Assembly (NCBI GenBank): GCA_005408345.1
Contig: SEMN01000337.1
Coordinates: forward strand, 1-64,000
DNA length: 64,000 nt
Source of the DNA: Macquaria australasica
Lineage: Eukaryota > Chordata > Actinopteri > Centrarchiformes > Percichthyidae
Direction: 5' to 3'
Under the pieces are notes generated by a model. That model was not told the DNA's origin. It saw nothing but the letters and a program-made list of their open reading frames with translations, and made no database searches. Below are positions 25,616 to 38,100 of this stretch, in pieces; within the stretch, counting starts at the first letter, position 1, and each line of letters starts with the position of its first letter. A program made the translations under genes and the position numbers.

Positions 25616-25814
25616 TCATCTGCGTCCGGAGGGCATCTGTGCGTAGACGGGGTATGTGAGGCGCACATTGAGCGAATCGTTGTGCTGCACCAGGGAGGTC
25701 TGGTGGTAGTGGAGCACCAGGTCCTTCAGGCTGCTGTACAGGTTGTAGGGCTCCGCGAAGCCGAAGCCGCGCGGTGTGCTGTAGATGACGCAGTGCTTCA
25801 CTTCACCTTCAACG
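25616..25814 (-). CDS. pik3r3: pik3r3 terminal coding exon 9 (end of cSH2 and stop)
   Basis: 199 nt including TGA (25618-25616). The acceptor is GTCCTCAG|CGTTG. It encodes VEGEVKHCVIYSTPRGFGF and onward to PVYAQMPSGRR. The MPS-containing tail is what separates PIK3R3 from its paralogs. Confidence 0.96.
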
Positions 25815-28800
25815 CTGAGGACACACAGAGAAGACAGGTTCAGTCCAGCTGACTAGTCAGGAATGTAGATGTTAAACACGATCATCTGCCGCGGGTCAAA
25901 CGTATGCAGATACTTTTTAAAGCGCTGTTTAAATGTGTGAATGTTTTCTGTCCAACAAGCTGCTATGCTATTCTTAGGAGAGTTCCTAGAAATGAAATGT
26001 AATTTGGTAATAATTGCATGCAAAAATGGAGACTTACTGATGGAGACTTAGGAATCTTACTGACACAAAAGTAAATCAATTATCATTGTCTCTTTTATAT
26101 AACAACCTATTTTTAGTGTGTTGCCCTCCCTTTCTTCTCGTCCTACTTGTGTCTTTTGTAAAATGCGTTGTGAAGTGTTACACAGAGCTACCAGTGTGTT
26201 AGGTGCAACAGCTCTGACATAATGTTCAGTTTTTGTTGATGCCGTTTCAGACAGGTTGATTACAGTCATGTCTGAGGCTGTAGTTAGTGATGGTGTCGTC
26301 TTGAACTGCATTATTTTGAAAGGTTTTCTAATAATCCTCATGTATATAAAGTATTACAAATACCTGTATGATGTCTTGAGCACTTCTCCACTCAAATTGT
26401 GTATATTACTGAGTGAGTGTAACGTAACAGTTCAGATGCGTGTCTTGTGTGTACTCACACGACAGAGCAGGCGTAGCAGCCCTTTTTGCTGCTTTCCCGG
26501 ATGAGAAACGCTCCATCTGGCTTCCCGAGGAGCAGCTCCTCTGACTGCGTCCTGTTCAGGTCCCCGACGAACCAGCTCTTCTCATCGCAGTGAGGCAAGT
26601 TCTCATCCTCCTCACTCACAAAGTAGCCTCTGTACCCACGCACACAGTTATACAACAGGAGATACATGGTGAACAAAGAGGACTGAATCCCAGAGACAGA
26701 AATGTTAAGATTCTCAGTACTAAAAGGTGACTTTGCAGTTGCCCTCAGATATTAGATGTGCCCCCTCCATCTCTGCTTTTAAATCTTGGCCTTTTTGCCC
26801 ACTAATCTTTTAAATCTGTTGTCATGTCTATAACTCTGTATTTTGTCCCTTGTTATGTTTCTCTGTTTTTTTATTTTAATGATCTTTTCTATAGGACTTT
26901 GGTTAGCTTAAGCTGTGTTTTAAACGTGCTCTAGAAATAAACTTTACTTTCTTAGGTCAAATAAGGACAGATTAAATTAACACCACAGATGCTCTGTGCA
27001 CACAGACATGTACAGTTACAGCGTTAACCCCAAAGGTTTGGCAGAAGAAAAACTCAAAAGTAGAGACTCACTCATCAGTGTTCTCATTCTTGATTCCCAG
27101 CCAGTCGTTAATTCGTTTCTGACGAACTCCTTTGTGATTGAGCCAGCTAGAAAGAGAGAGAGAGACATTACTACACTAGGAACCAGTTTAAAAGGCTAAT
27201 TTCATTTACAACATAGTTTATGGCGCAGTGAACAAGCATGAGACTGAACAGAAATCAAATTAGCGAGCGTCCAACAAATGTCTTCTCAGAATGAGGCCAG
27301 CTCTGCTGAAATGTTGTTCCACTCGTTCCTAGAAATACAGCAGACAAATCTCCAGCTGAAGCTTCAGTAAGAGGAAGCAGAAGTTTCTAATGCAGCAGCC
27401 GCAGTCACAGACTGCTGGGACTGAAATGTGTCCTGGCTGATGGGATGATATGCTGTCAGAGACTTTGCTTTATTGTTTATACTGTGTTATTGATCTCTTA
27501 AATATCTGATGTGATCATTAATGTGATTAAGTGGCTTGATTTGTCAGGTAGCTCTGTGGATTAGCCAAAACCATATATTCCTAGGTTTGGTCATTTCATT
27601 TATAAACTGTGTCTCCACTGACTTTACAGAAAATTGACTTCATCATAACATATCTATCGGGACCCACTAAGGGATCCCAAGAGGAATATGAGAGGTCGCG
27701 GGTTTTTTCTTTTTTGCGTTTCTGGAAGTGAAACATCATCCTAACAGTGTATCCATGCAAAGAATTTCTGCTTTTCTCTATTTTATATCATCACAAATTG
27801 AATATCTCTGGGTTTTAGACTCATGTTTGACCTCTGGGAAACTATTGGGCATTTTTCAATATTATTAACGATTAATCCATTAATAAAAAATCTACAGAAA
27901 TGAAATCACAGGTGAACCACACAACATGTATGGGTTCAAACATGGGTTAAATACACGTTCACAACAGCCCACCATACAGGGTTTGAGGAAAATCCCAACC
28001 ACCAACAAAAACAGGACTGAAAAAACCGTGACCCCGCTGACTTAACCATAAGAAACAAGCCCCTACATTGTCTGGATGCACAGCCTGAGAGTCTCATCCA
28101 CAGGCAACGTGTAGCTATTCTAGTTCTGATCATAAACAAAGTGTTAATAAATTGTATCACCCTCCTGAGCTGACAAACAGGACTCCAGGCACAATGAAAA
28201 CCAAGATCATGCGAGATGCTTTTTTTCCCCAGGGCCATGGGTCATCAGTATATTTCACGCTCTGTTGAATAAAGTGACTGTGTCCTCTGAAGTCCCGTGT
28301 CCTCCTCTGTGTTCTAACAAGATGTCTGCCTGTCTGCTGTACTTACACTAGGTACTGGTCCCTGATCTTGCGGAGCTGTATGAGGTCGGGCTTCAAGCTG
28401 TTCATCTTTTTGTCGGTCTCGCGGTTGTCCATGGCTTGTGTCTTCAGGTCCTGCTCCAGCCGCACCTTGCTGTCGTGGATCTCTCCAAGCCGAGACTTGA
28501 GCTTCTCGTAGTTCATCATGATCCGCTCTATCTCCTTGTCGTTGCCCTCGCGGCGGAAGCGCTCGATGTAGTCCTTGCTGTAGCGCTCCTGCGTGTGGCA
28601 CTGCTCCTCGAAGATCTTGATGGTCTCGTTGAAGGCTTCGATGGCTGTCCGCTTCATCTGGATCTCCTGAGGGACGAGAGAAGTGGAGGAAAGTGAGTGG
28701 ACAGGACGAGAAACGTGCGTTTTTTCCTGTTAAAACCATAAAAATAACTTCAGTCATTCGCAAGTATCTGTGTACCTGCGACGTCTTGGTGTATTCTTCG

Positions 28801-31800
28801 TATAGTCTGTCGTACTCTTTGCTCTTCTCCTGGTACTGATTGTGGTATTCCTGCAGCTTCTTCCCCACAGCATCAATATTATCCTCCTTTACCAGCTGGT
28901 CCTGAGGAATCGAGGAGGAGAAGAAATAAAAAGCATTAGAGAGCGAGCGGTGCACAGCAACTAAAGGCGGGACGAAGAAAAAAGAAAAGGGTGCATGTCA
29001 GAGTGTGAGGCGTGAACGAATGAAGAGCTACTTGTAATTAAGGACCGAGGGAACAGTGCACGTGCATGTTTGCTCCCTTCACCCCTGGTTCTGCTTACTG
29101 AGGGTGACTCCTGAACAGGCTCGTTAATAAACCACCCACAATGCCCCGGGTGTACGGCAAGGTGCGCAACCTCTGAGATGTTGCGTTGCTCCGAGTAATG
29201 ACTCGACTGGCGAACGAGGGGAGCGAGGGAGGGAGGGAATAAATGCAACAACGGGCCTTTGATAGCACAGATGTGTGCAATATTTCAGCAAGCAGAGATT
29301 TTGCTGCCGCTGCAGTTTGGAGTGGAAACACCCAGAACGAGCCGCTGGGTACGGAGGAGGTGGGGGGTTGAAGAGGAAACTGGTTGGAAAGGTGTTTCAA
29401 ATGTAGAAAGATTAGAAAGAGGGAGTTATGTCCACGAGATCAAGAAACGACAAAACATTTAAAGTAAAATGTTGTATTTTTGCAACTTTGATCTTATTTG
29501 TGTTTTCTTCCTATTACTTATGATCACATTCGACTCACCAGCTTCACTGCAGAGACCTGCAGACGTGCCAACACCAGAGGACACAGCCTTACAAATGAGT
29601 CCAACATGAGCCACCAGACAGGTTTTAAACAAAGGCAGTTTAATTAGATATTCTAAACCACTTCTTTGGAAGACAAAACGAAAGTGAACACACCTGATCT
29701 GTCCTTTACATTCTTCCACTGCATTCCAAATCGCACATAACTACAGTATATGACCAAAAGGATGTGAACACACATTCCACCTTTGGGTGATGGTTGAACG
29801 TGTCACTTCAAAGCATGAAAAACTGTCTCGGAACAAAAGTGGATGGGGGAGGTCTGCATGCTTTTGGTCACAGCGAATACCAAGTTACTGAGAACTAAAC
29901 AGCAGTTCTACATGTGTTGGTCTGCTGTTTAGCTCACATCAACAAGTCCTTATTTTTCTCATAAATTATCTGATCGCTAAGATGCTATACTGAGATTAAA
30001 CTGAGACCCAGGTTGTAAACACCTTTAAATAAAGTCATAACAAATGGTCCGGTACACGCAGACTACACGGTATGTAGATTGATGCATGTAATGCGAAATC
30101 AAAGTTCACAAGCGCGAGTTCCGCCCTGAAACTTTTAGCCGTATGCCGTTAGCAACATGTACTGAGGTTAGCACAACAGGCTGAGTAGCGTGCAACTCTG
30201 AAGCTGGGAGACCCGCCTGCGTCCTCTAAATCAGTTGTTTGGGAACATTTTGGGTTCCTGGTCAGCTACAACAGCAACTGAGAGAGAGAGTTGTGGATAA
30301 GACAAGGGTGGTGTGGTGGCATTGCTACACCAAATGTAGGGTATGTGAATGGAAACACATCGAACATGCTCATGCACATTCGATGGCAACATCCAGATGT
30401 GCCAATCACCGGGACGAGGAAAAAGCAAACTGGAATGAAAAGAAGTGTTTTTTCCCCCGCTATACCGAACCTGTGTAACATTAGTGTTAGTGTGAATATT
30501 TTCTGTATGTTATCGTGTGCTTGTGTGCAGACCTGCTGGAAGCGGGAGATGGGGTACATGAGTTTGACGTCCAGCTTGGTGTTGTACTGAGCCAGAGACT
30601 CGTGTCTGTAGTGGCTGATGAGCTCCACCACCGAGCTGAACGTCAGGGGGTCGGAGAAGCCGTACTTCCCGTCCCGATGATAGATCTTTATCAGCTTGTT
30701 GTTGCCCCCTTTCCTGAACAGAAAAAAGAGGATACAGGTAAGAAGATGAGAACATATCTACACGAAATTTAAACCTTTTATAGTGAAAAATGCTTCTCCT
30801 TAATATTCACACTTTAACAGCTTCTAGTTCAGGGCTCAGTTCTCCTAAAAGCACTTTATTTCCAGAACAGTGGGCAATTTGCTCCAATTTACCAGGATGC
30901 TGCGTAGGCAAAATGCTTCAACACATGATTTCCCTCAATCTGTAGTTAACTAGAGGGATGGCTGCATAAAAGCGGAGCAGAAGAAGTAATCTACAACTCC
31001 TTCCAGCCTCTGTAAATCCCCTTGTGGTTTTAAACACACTCCATTCATGACTCTTTACCTCAGTGTGAGCGTGTAGTCGCCCTGCATTTTGGTGGAGGCG
31101 TCCCGAACCAGGAAGGTCCCATCAGGCATGTCTCTGAGCTTATCATTCACCTCCTCCCTGAAGACAAAACACAACAGAAAAGAGAAGAAAAAAAAACAGT
31201 GTTTGAGTTGGTTGAGTGATGCATGTACACATGGTGTTCATTTGAAAGGTCTGCCTCCAATTATCAGAGGCAGGCGATGAGGATTTTCCCCGCAGCTACA
31301 CACCTCAGAGTAAACAGTCCATCAATGAAAGGCTGCAGGGAGGGACTGGACAGACTGGTCCCAGCCGACAGCAGCTCTGCTCTGGATGAGTCTGTGTGTT
31401 AAAGGTGGCAGACTGGCTGTCTGCACTGTAGGTGTGGTTATCATCTGAGTGTGTGTGTGTGTGGATTGTGGCTGAGAGCTGACCTGCACTTAGGAAGGTA
31501 AGGCACTGACTCAGGCCTAAACAGTTGAGACTCACTTTTCACAGATTTATACACAAAAACCCCAGATTTTATAAAAACGATTTCTGTTCCCAAACATCAA
31601 GAGGTTGTTCTGAAACTCAACTCCAAAGAAACTGGGAGATATCTTAACTAAAGCCCAACTGATACTAGATTTTTGGAGTCAAATAACAATAATTTGAGAG
31701 TTAAAAAGGTAATTAAAGCATTGGTCGATAATTGTTTTCTGATAAGGATCTATAATCAGCTGGGCTGATATATCAGTCAGTCACTCCATCTTAAGACACA

Positions 31801-34800
31801 GCATGTGTATGTTACCTGGATATGTCACCCCAGTACCACTCAGCCTCTTGCAGTGAGCCTACTGCTCCTCCATCCTTGGCGCCGTTGCTGCTGCCCCCTC
31901 CCACCCCGACCGAGGAGGGCTGCTGGGGCTTCGCTGGCTTTGGGGGAAGAGCTGGAAGAGAGAGACAGAGAGAATGTTAGAACTGAGTAAGAGTTGGTAT
32001 ATATACACACTGTGTAACTTGACCTCAGTTTCTTTGTGTTTTCTACAGCTCCGCAGCAAACTTTTCCTTCGTACGACCACATCCACAAACAATTACACCA
32101 GAAAAAAAGCTAGAGGATTTTCCCCATTCATTTCCAAACATGCACACATACCCGATATGCAAATAATAACACAGGAGCTGTATTTATATCTCCACACTAA
32201 TGCAGCAGCGGTGCACTTGGTGACCGTATTGTTATTAATCACACAGGCAAACAGTGGCATGACAAACACAGCCCATACATCATCACAGTAATTATTCTGT
32301 GTGTCACACACACACACACACGAGCCTTACAGCAGAGTGAAAGTAATCGGCGGCCTGTATGAGATTTCCTGTTGTGATGTGGAAGTTTGTTACACCTGCC
32401 AACACTCTGTTTTCCTAGCGCTTCTCCTGTCTTTGAACTCATCCTCCCACTGAGCTGCTTCAGGGAAACTTCCTGTTAATATTCTTTCGTTGTTATCACA
32501 GCAGACAATGTTAGACAATCGGCAGAAGCTTATTGGCTTGGTTCACTTATTAAATAGACAGTGAAGGATCAGGTATTCACAAGGACGGGAAACAAGTACA
32601 CAGACCTATTTTGCCAATTTTTAGACTTAAGTTTGATTTAGGTTCTTGTATGGCTGCTTGTGTTTAGACATTTAACATTTGAAAAGTGTAGAAAAAGCCA
32701 TATACCTCAAAGTAAGGTATGAAAAATGGTATCCTGTTGCTATCAGGAGCAAAACTACAGGCACTAATAACAAAGGATCTCAAACAATACCTAGCCCTAC
32801 TAATAAAACAACCTGTCAGTCAACTTTGGAGTCGATAGCAGCTTCAAATTGTAAGTTTGGATAATAACCAAACCAAGCGTGAGGGTAAATTCAGCCTGAG
32901 TGAATGCTTACAGGCTAACAAACAGAAGCTTTGAGTGTGCTGCCATGCTGTGTGCCAGACAGAGCTAGCCTGAATGACCCACAATACCCAAACACACACA
33001 CTGGGGCAGTCTCCAGGCACATCTGGATACAGTTTAAGGAACAGCAGTGTAATTACTGGAGAGCTCCTACATCACAAATCGGTTTATGCTCTCTCACAGA
33101 CAGACAGACAGAGATGTGGACGCCGTCCTTTAAAAAGGGGAACACTGATGAATGTACCCTGAAATGCCACCCGAGGAGCATTCTCCTTCGGCCTCGCAAA
33201 TTACCAGACGACACGCACACACATGGGTGACAGGAACAGACGGGGGAATTCCCACAATGCACAGGGAGAGCTGAGCAAGGCTGGAGAAATGATGCCCAAT
33301 ATGATTTCTGTGTATGTGCAGTAACATTACTCACTGTCCCGATGAACGTTAATGTGTCACTTCACTCACGGCTTCTTTGGTAACTTTGTCTCTATATTAA
33401 AATGTGTAATTAAAACTGTTTTAACCATTTTCTTGGCCACTTGGGGGCAGCAGAACAAGCCAAAACACAATCTGTGTTAAAAATATGATAAATTAAGATA
33501 TTGTTACGGTGAAAAAGTTAGCAAACAGCTGTTACTTCCACATGCAGCAGACACAGAGCAACATTATCATCTCATGTCCACCTGATGAATGTAACTCCAA
33601 TATTCTCGCTACTTTTAGCTCTGGTTTGGACATTAATGTGCAGCATAATATATGTTCTGTGTCAAATAAAACTAAACTAGCTAGTTTGCATGGTTGAGTT
33701 AAAGGCATCAGCAAACTAGAAGGCAGCTTACAGAGGACTGTCATAAAAAATAATTGGCACGCACACACACACACACACAGCAGATGAGTTTCATTTCAGA
33801 GGAATGTGGTGACACAGTGGCAGCTCCTCTTCCTCTCCTGCTCTCTTTGTTCTCCTTCAGCCCTGCTGTCCTCCTCACTTTTTCCTCTCCCTCACTCTGA
33901 CTCGTTTCTCTCCCTCCTCCCTCCTCTTCCTCGTCACCGCGGCAGTCAGTTTGTCAGTCAGTCGCTGCGGCCAAAGCTGTCATTCTGCAGCTGCACTGTT
34001 TCCCTCTGTCAGCACTTTACCGACACACACACACACTTCCAAGGAAAGACAGAGTGGAAGTCCTTAAAAATTTAAAAATAAAAAAAGTTACAAAGAAAAA
34101 CTAAATATTTTCAAACTGCTCTAACATAACTGAAACACTGTACTAAGTGTGTGTGTGTGCGTGTGTGCGCGCGCGTGCATGTTGTTCCCAGTGTAGAAGT
34201 ACATGGACTGGGTGGGTCACCAGGGCTCCAATTAATTACTTTCATTAGCAGTTAATCAAATATTTTTATGGCTAACTGGATTAGTCAATAAAATGTTAAA
34301 TATATTATCTGTCATTTACAAAGATATAAAAAATGCAAAAAAGCAACAAATCCACGCAGCTAAGAACCTAAAACCTGATAAATGACAAAGTGATGAACTG
34401 ATAATTTTTTTAAACTGTCCTCATGGGAAAATTGTCATTACTTTTTGCTTATGACTTCTTGTTTCAGCACTCATATCAGAAATAACAGGACAATGAACAA
34501 ACAAACACAAGTCCTTTGTTGCAAACTTAAAGCAATAAATCAGGCAGCGTCAGTGACTTCTGCAGCATCCACGGAGCCTGACCCTCTGACACCCTGATCT
34601 ATACTTCTGATAAGTCTTTTCAACATCTGTCCTGAATAAAACAAGTCAAGCTTGCTGATGACAACCATCCTGCCAAAGAGGACAGAATCAGAAAATGTCA
34701 GAAAATATATAAACTTCATATTACACAACTCCATTGTTCTAAAATCTGTAAAAATAATCAGTCACAGCTACTGCATAAAAATCTAAGAGCGAGAGGGACG

Positions 34801-35127
34801 GTGAACAAAGGCGACCGTCAGTGCAGCTTCTTCCCCCTCCCTTCTTCCCCCCTCCCCCTCACCAGACAAAGGAGCAGCGCTCAGCCACACACACAGCGAT
34901 ATCACTTGTCATCACACATGCAGGCAGAAAGCCACAGCTCTGCTGAACAATGACTGTCAGCACAGACTGACACACACACACACACACACGATAAACACTC
35001 ACACAAAGCATCAATACGAGCCTCCGTCATCAACACGGCAAGCTTTAAAAATCATGTGCACACACAGCTGATCTGTGGCACAGTGGCAGTGACCGTACGT
35101 TACCAAATATCTTTACTGCAACAGGAG

Positions 35128-35164
<37 letters not shown>

Positions 35165-38100
35165 CAGTCAACATTACTGCTCACACTGCAAAAGCAACTA
35201 AAAACTCAAAGCATGTGGCACGAATTAACTGCTCCATAGACATCTGCCTCTCAATCTGTCTTATTTCCACAACTTTACATCTGGACAAAGTAAGGAGCTG
35301 CAGGTGGTGTGTGTGTGAGCATCTATATGTGGGTGTGTTTCAGCGTCCCGGCTGTGAAAGCACACACACACACACGCTCAACAGCATAATAAGACTCTTT
35401 AGTTTTACAATCTTGCTGCAGCTAACTCACTTTTTAAATTTTTCTCAACAAAAAGTCAGAAAATAGTGAAAATGAACATTTGCCAGAGCCCAATGCAACA
35501 CCTTGAAAAATCTAAAATCTAATATTAAAATTACAATATAGAAAACAGAAAAAAAGCACCAAATCTTCACATCTGAGTGTTTGCATTTTTGCTTGATATG
35601 ACTTTCTGCGAATCGACTGACACAAATTCCAAAAGTTGTAGAGTACAAAAGCACACTAGGCAACAGAGAAGAATGAAGAGTAATGCACGCACACACACAC
35701 ACACACACTGAAGCTTTAGGTCATGTGCTGCAAGAAGAATCAAAAAGGAGGGGGCTGCAACAACATGAAAGAGGAGAAAAGGAAGAAAAGTGTAAAACTA
35801 GTAAAAAAAAAAAAAAAAGGACACAGATTGGAACAGGAAAAGTGAGTCAAGCAACTGAGAAAGAAAGAAAAGACAAACAAAGGCAGCAACAAAAGAGACT
35901 AATATGAAAAAGAACAATCTGTCCCGTTCTGTCTCTTACCGTCCTCCACCATCGCACTTTCCGTTAGCTGCATGCTGCCACTCGTCTCTCAGCTGTTTCC
36001 CTCCTCCCTCCTTCTCTCTCTCATTCACTCTCCCTCTCTCTGTTGCCCTCTCCTCCTCCTCTACCTCCTCCTCCACCGCCACTTCCTCCTCCTGCTCTCA
36101 GCTCTGTCAGACTGAAGAAAAGAGCGAGTGAGGCTCATCCTAAAAGATGGACGAGGCGCTAACAAATCCCTGCATGGAGGCCCGCCCACTTGTCCAATCA
36201 GGAGACAGTGAGGGGGGAGGAAGGGGACGGACTACACGAGAGAAAGAAAGGAAGAAAGAAAGAAAGCAGGGAGGGGGAGTTACCCTGTGGTATATCCATT
36301 CCTTCTGGGACACCACACACTCATACACACTCAAAGCAGTGCAGCATGGAGCACTAAATCAACAGGTCGTCTCCCACTGAACACAATGCGCCTGGCAGCT
36401 GAATGTGTGTAAGAGCTCCTTTATTCACTCATTTATAGTTCATTTCAGTCAGTGTTTCAACACTGTAAGTTAGGTCTGCAAATAAAAAATTTCATTTTTT
36501 GATTAATTAATCAATTAGCCTGTAAAATGTCAGAAATAGTGAAAAATGCTCATCAAAGTCCAAAGATGGCATCTTCAAATGTCTTGTTTTGTTCAACCAA
36601 CAGTCCAAAACTTACAATATGAAACAGGAAAGCAGCAAATCCTCACATTTGAGAAGCTGCAACCAGAGAATGGCTGGTATTTGTGCCTGCAACAACCTTT
36701 ACCATAAAATATGAACACAGAGTCAAACACATTCAACCAACTATTACTAATTAAGTCCAATTTTTCTCTCTTTACATTGTTTTTTAAATTGAACAATACT
36801 TAAACATTTTCTTCTATGATCATCACCATCAGAGAAAAAACCTTCCAACCTAAAGTGTTTTAGCTTTACAAAAAAAGTAAAAGAGCTATGAATTGAATCA
36901 TCATGTCAACAGATCCATCTTCATGACAACTGAGCAAACTATATCTGCAGATGACGGTTTGATATGGTTGCAAGCTCCAGAAGAAGCTAGAAAGGGGACC
37001 ATGTCAATCTACTATTTCCAAGATCAAGAATGAACTTAATGCATATTCTGTAATACTTTATATATAAACTGTATGATGTTTGGTTTATGTTCAGATTATG
37101 ATGCTGACAAAAGGCTCTGATCACTCAGCAGCACATATGGACAGCAAACATTACGTCTCTGATGGGCCACATGTCGATCCAGTCCTGCAGATGCTGATTA
37201 CGTCCTGAATGCAAAGAGGCTTTGACATCTGATGCCACTCAGCTGCAGATATACACTGCTGCTTTTGCATCTTTTAACCCAAAGAAAAAAGTCATGTATA
37301 TTCACCACTTTCCAAAACAAAGTGTTTTAGATTTATTTGTTTTTTTGTACTCTCCAGGTAGCCATTTCTGTTTATTTTATGCACTTGAAATGTGCTCAGG
37401 TTAGTTAATCCATATCTGTCAAAAGGATTTCTTTGAGCACTTAATTAATCAAATTGAAAAACCTGTTTCTTCAGTGTAATTTTCCCTCTGCAGGTGAGTG
37501 CAGTCATGCAGAAAAATCTATTACAATCTCGTCCTCATTTAATACCAATGTAAGGCTGGTCGATAGATCACGATATTGACAATAACATTATTTTTCCCCA
37601 ATATATCTATCGCAATATGGCAAATTACATTTACAAATATTTAAATTGATTTTCAATGCAGTGACAAAAAAAACCTTTACAACTCATTTCATTTAGCTCT
37701 AAATCATTAATTCGGACAACAGAATTTTGTAAAATATATCATGCTAGGATTCCACTGAAAGATTAACGAGCAACTAGTCAATTACTCACCTAAGAAAAGG
37801 CCGATCTACTGCTTTTATTGTTGCCCAAGATACATTACTGTTGCATAATAATGCAGTGTACGGTGCAGAAAGATTTGTAAAATCTGCACTTCATTATCAC
37901 AGTTTCACAAAATGAAATTTAGACGATGATTTAAACTGCAAAAAAACTCTGGGACGGTCCTTTAACAATAATGTCCCGGTGATTTTCCATTGAAAGACGA
38001 GACTCATCGTTCACCTCACATCCACACACACACACACACACACACACAAAGTTGCCAGTGGAAACGCAGGCTTTGCCCTCCCCCCTGGTGGGGGTGGGGG

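Larger units (their letters stand above)
25815..28346 (-). other. pik3r3 introns 6, 7 and 8
   Basis: Intron 6 (28346-27147), intron 7 (27071-26630) and intron 8 (26458-25815) separate exons 6-9, which lie within this span. I see no repeat family or RNA gene in them. Confidence 0.8.

Noticed and set aside
25445..25852. 135-codon plus-strand open frame over the last pik3r3 exon
   Set aside because: It is the antisense shadow of the cSH2 exon.
28314..28955. 213-codon minus-strand open frame
   Set aside because: It contains exon 5 but then reads through intron 5 and into exon 6 in the wrong frame; spliced exons 5 and 6 explain the coding signal.
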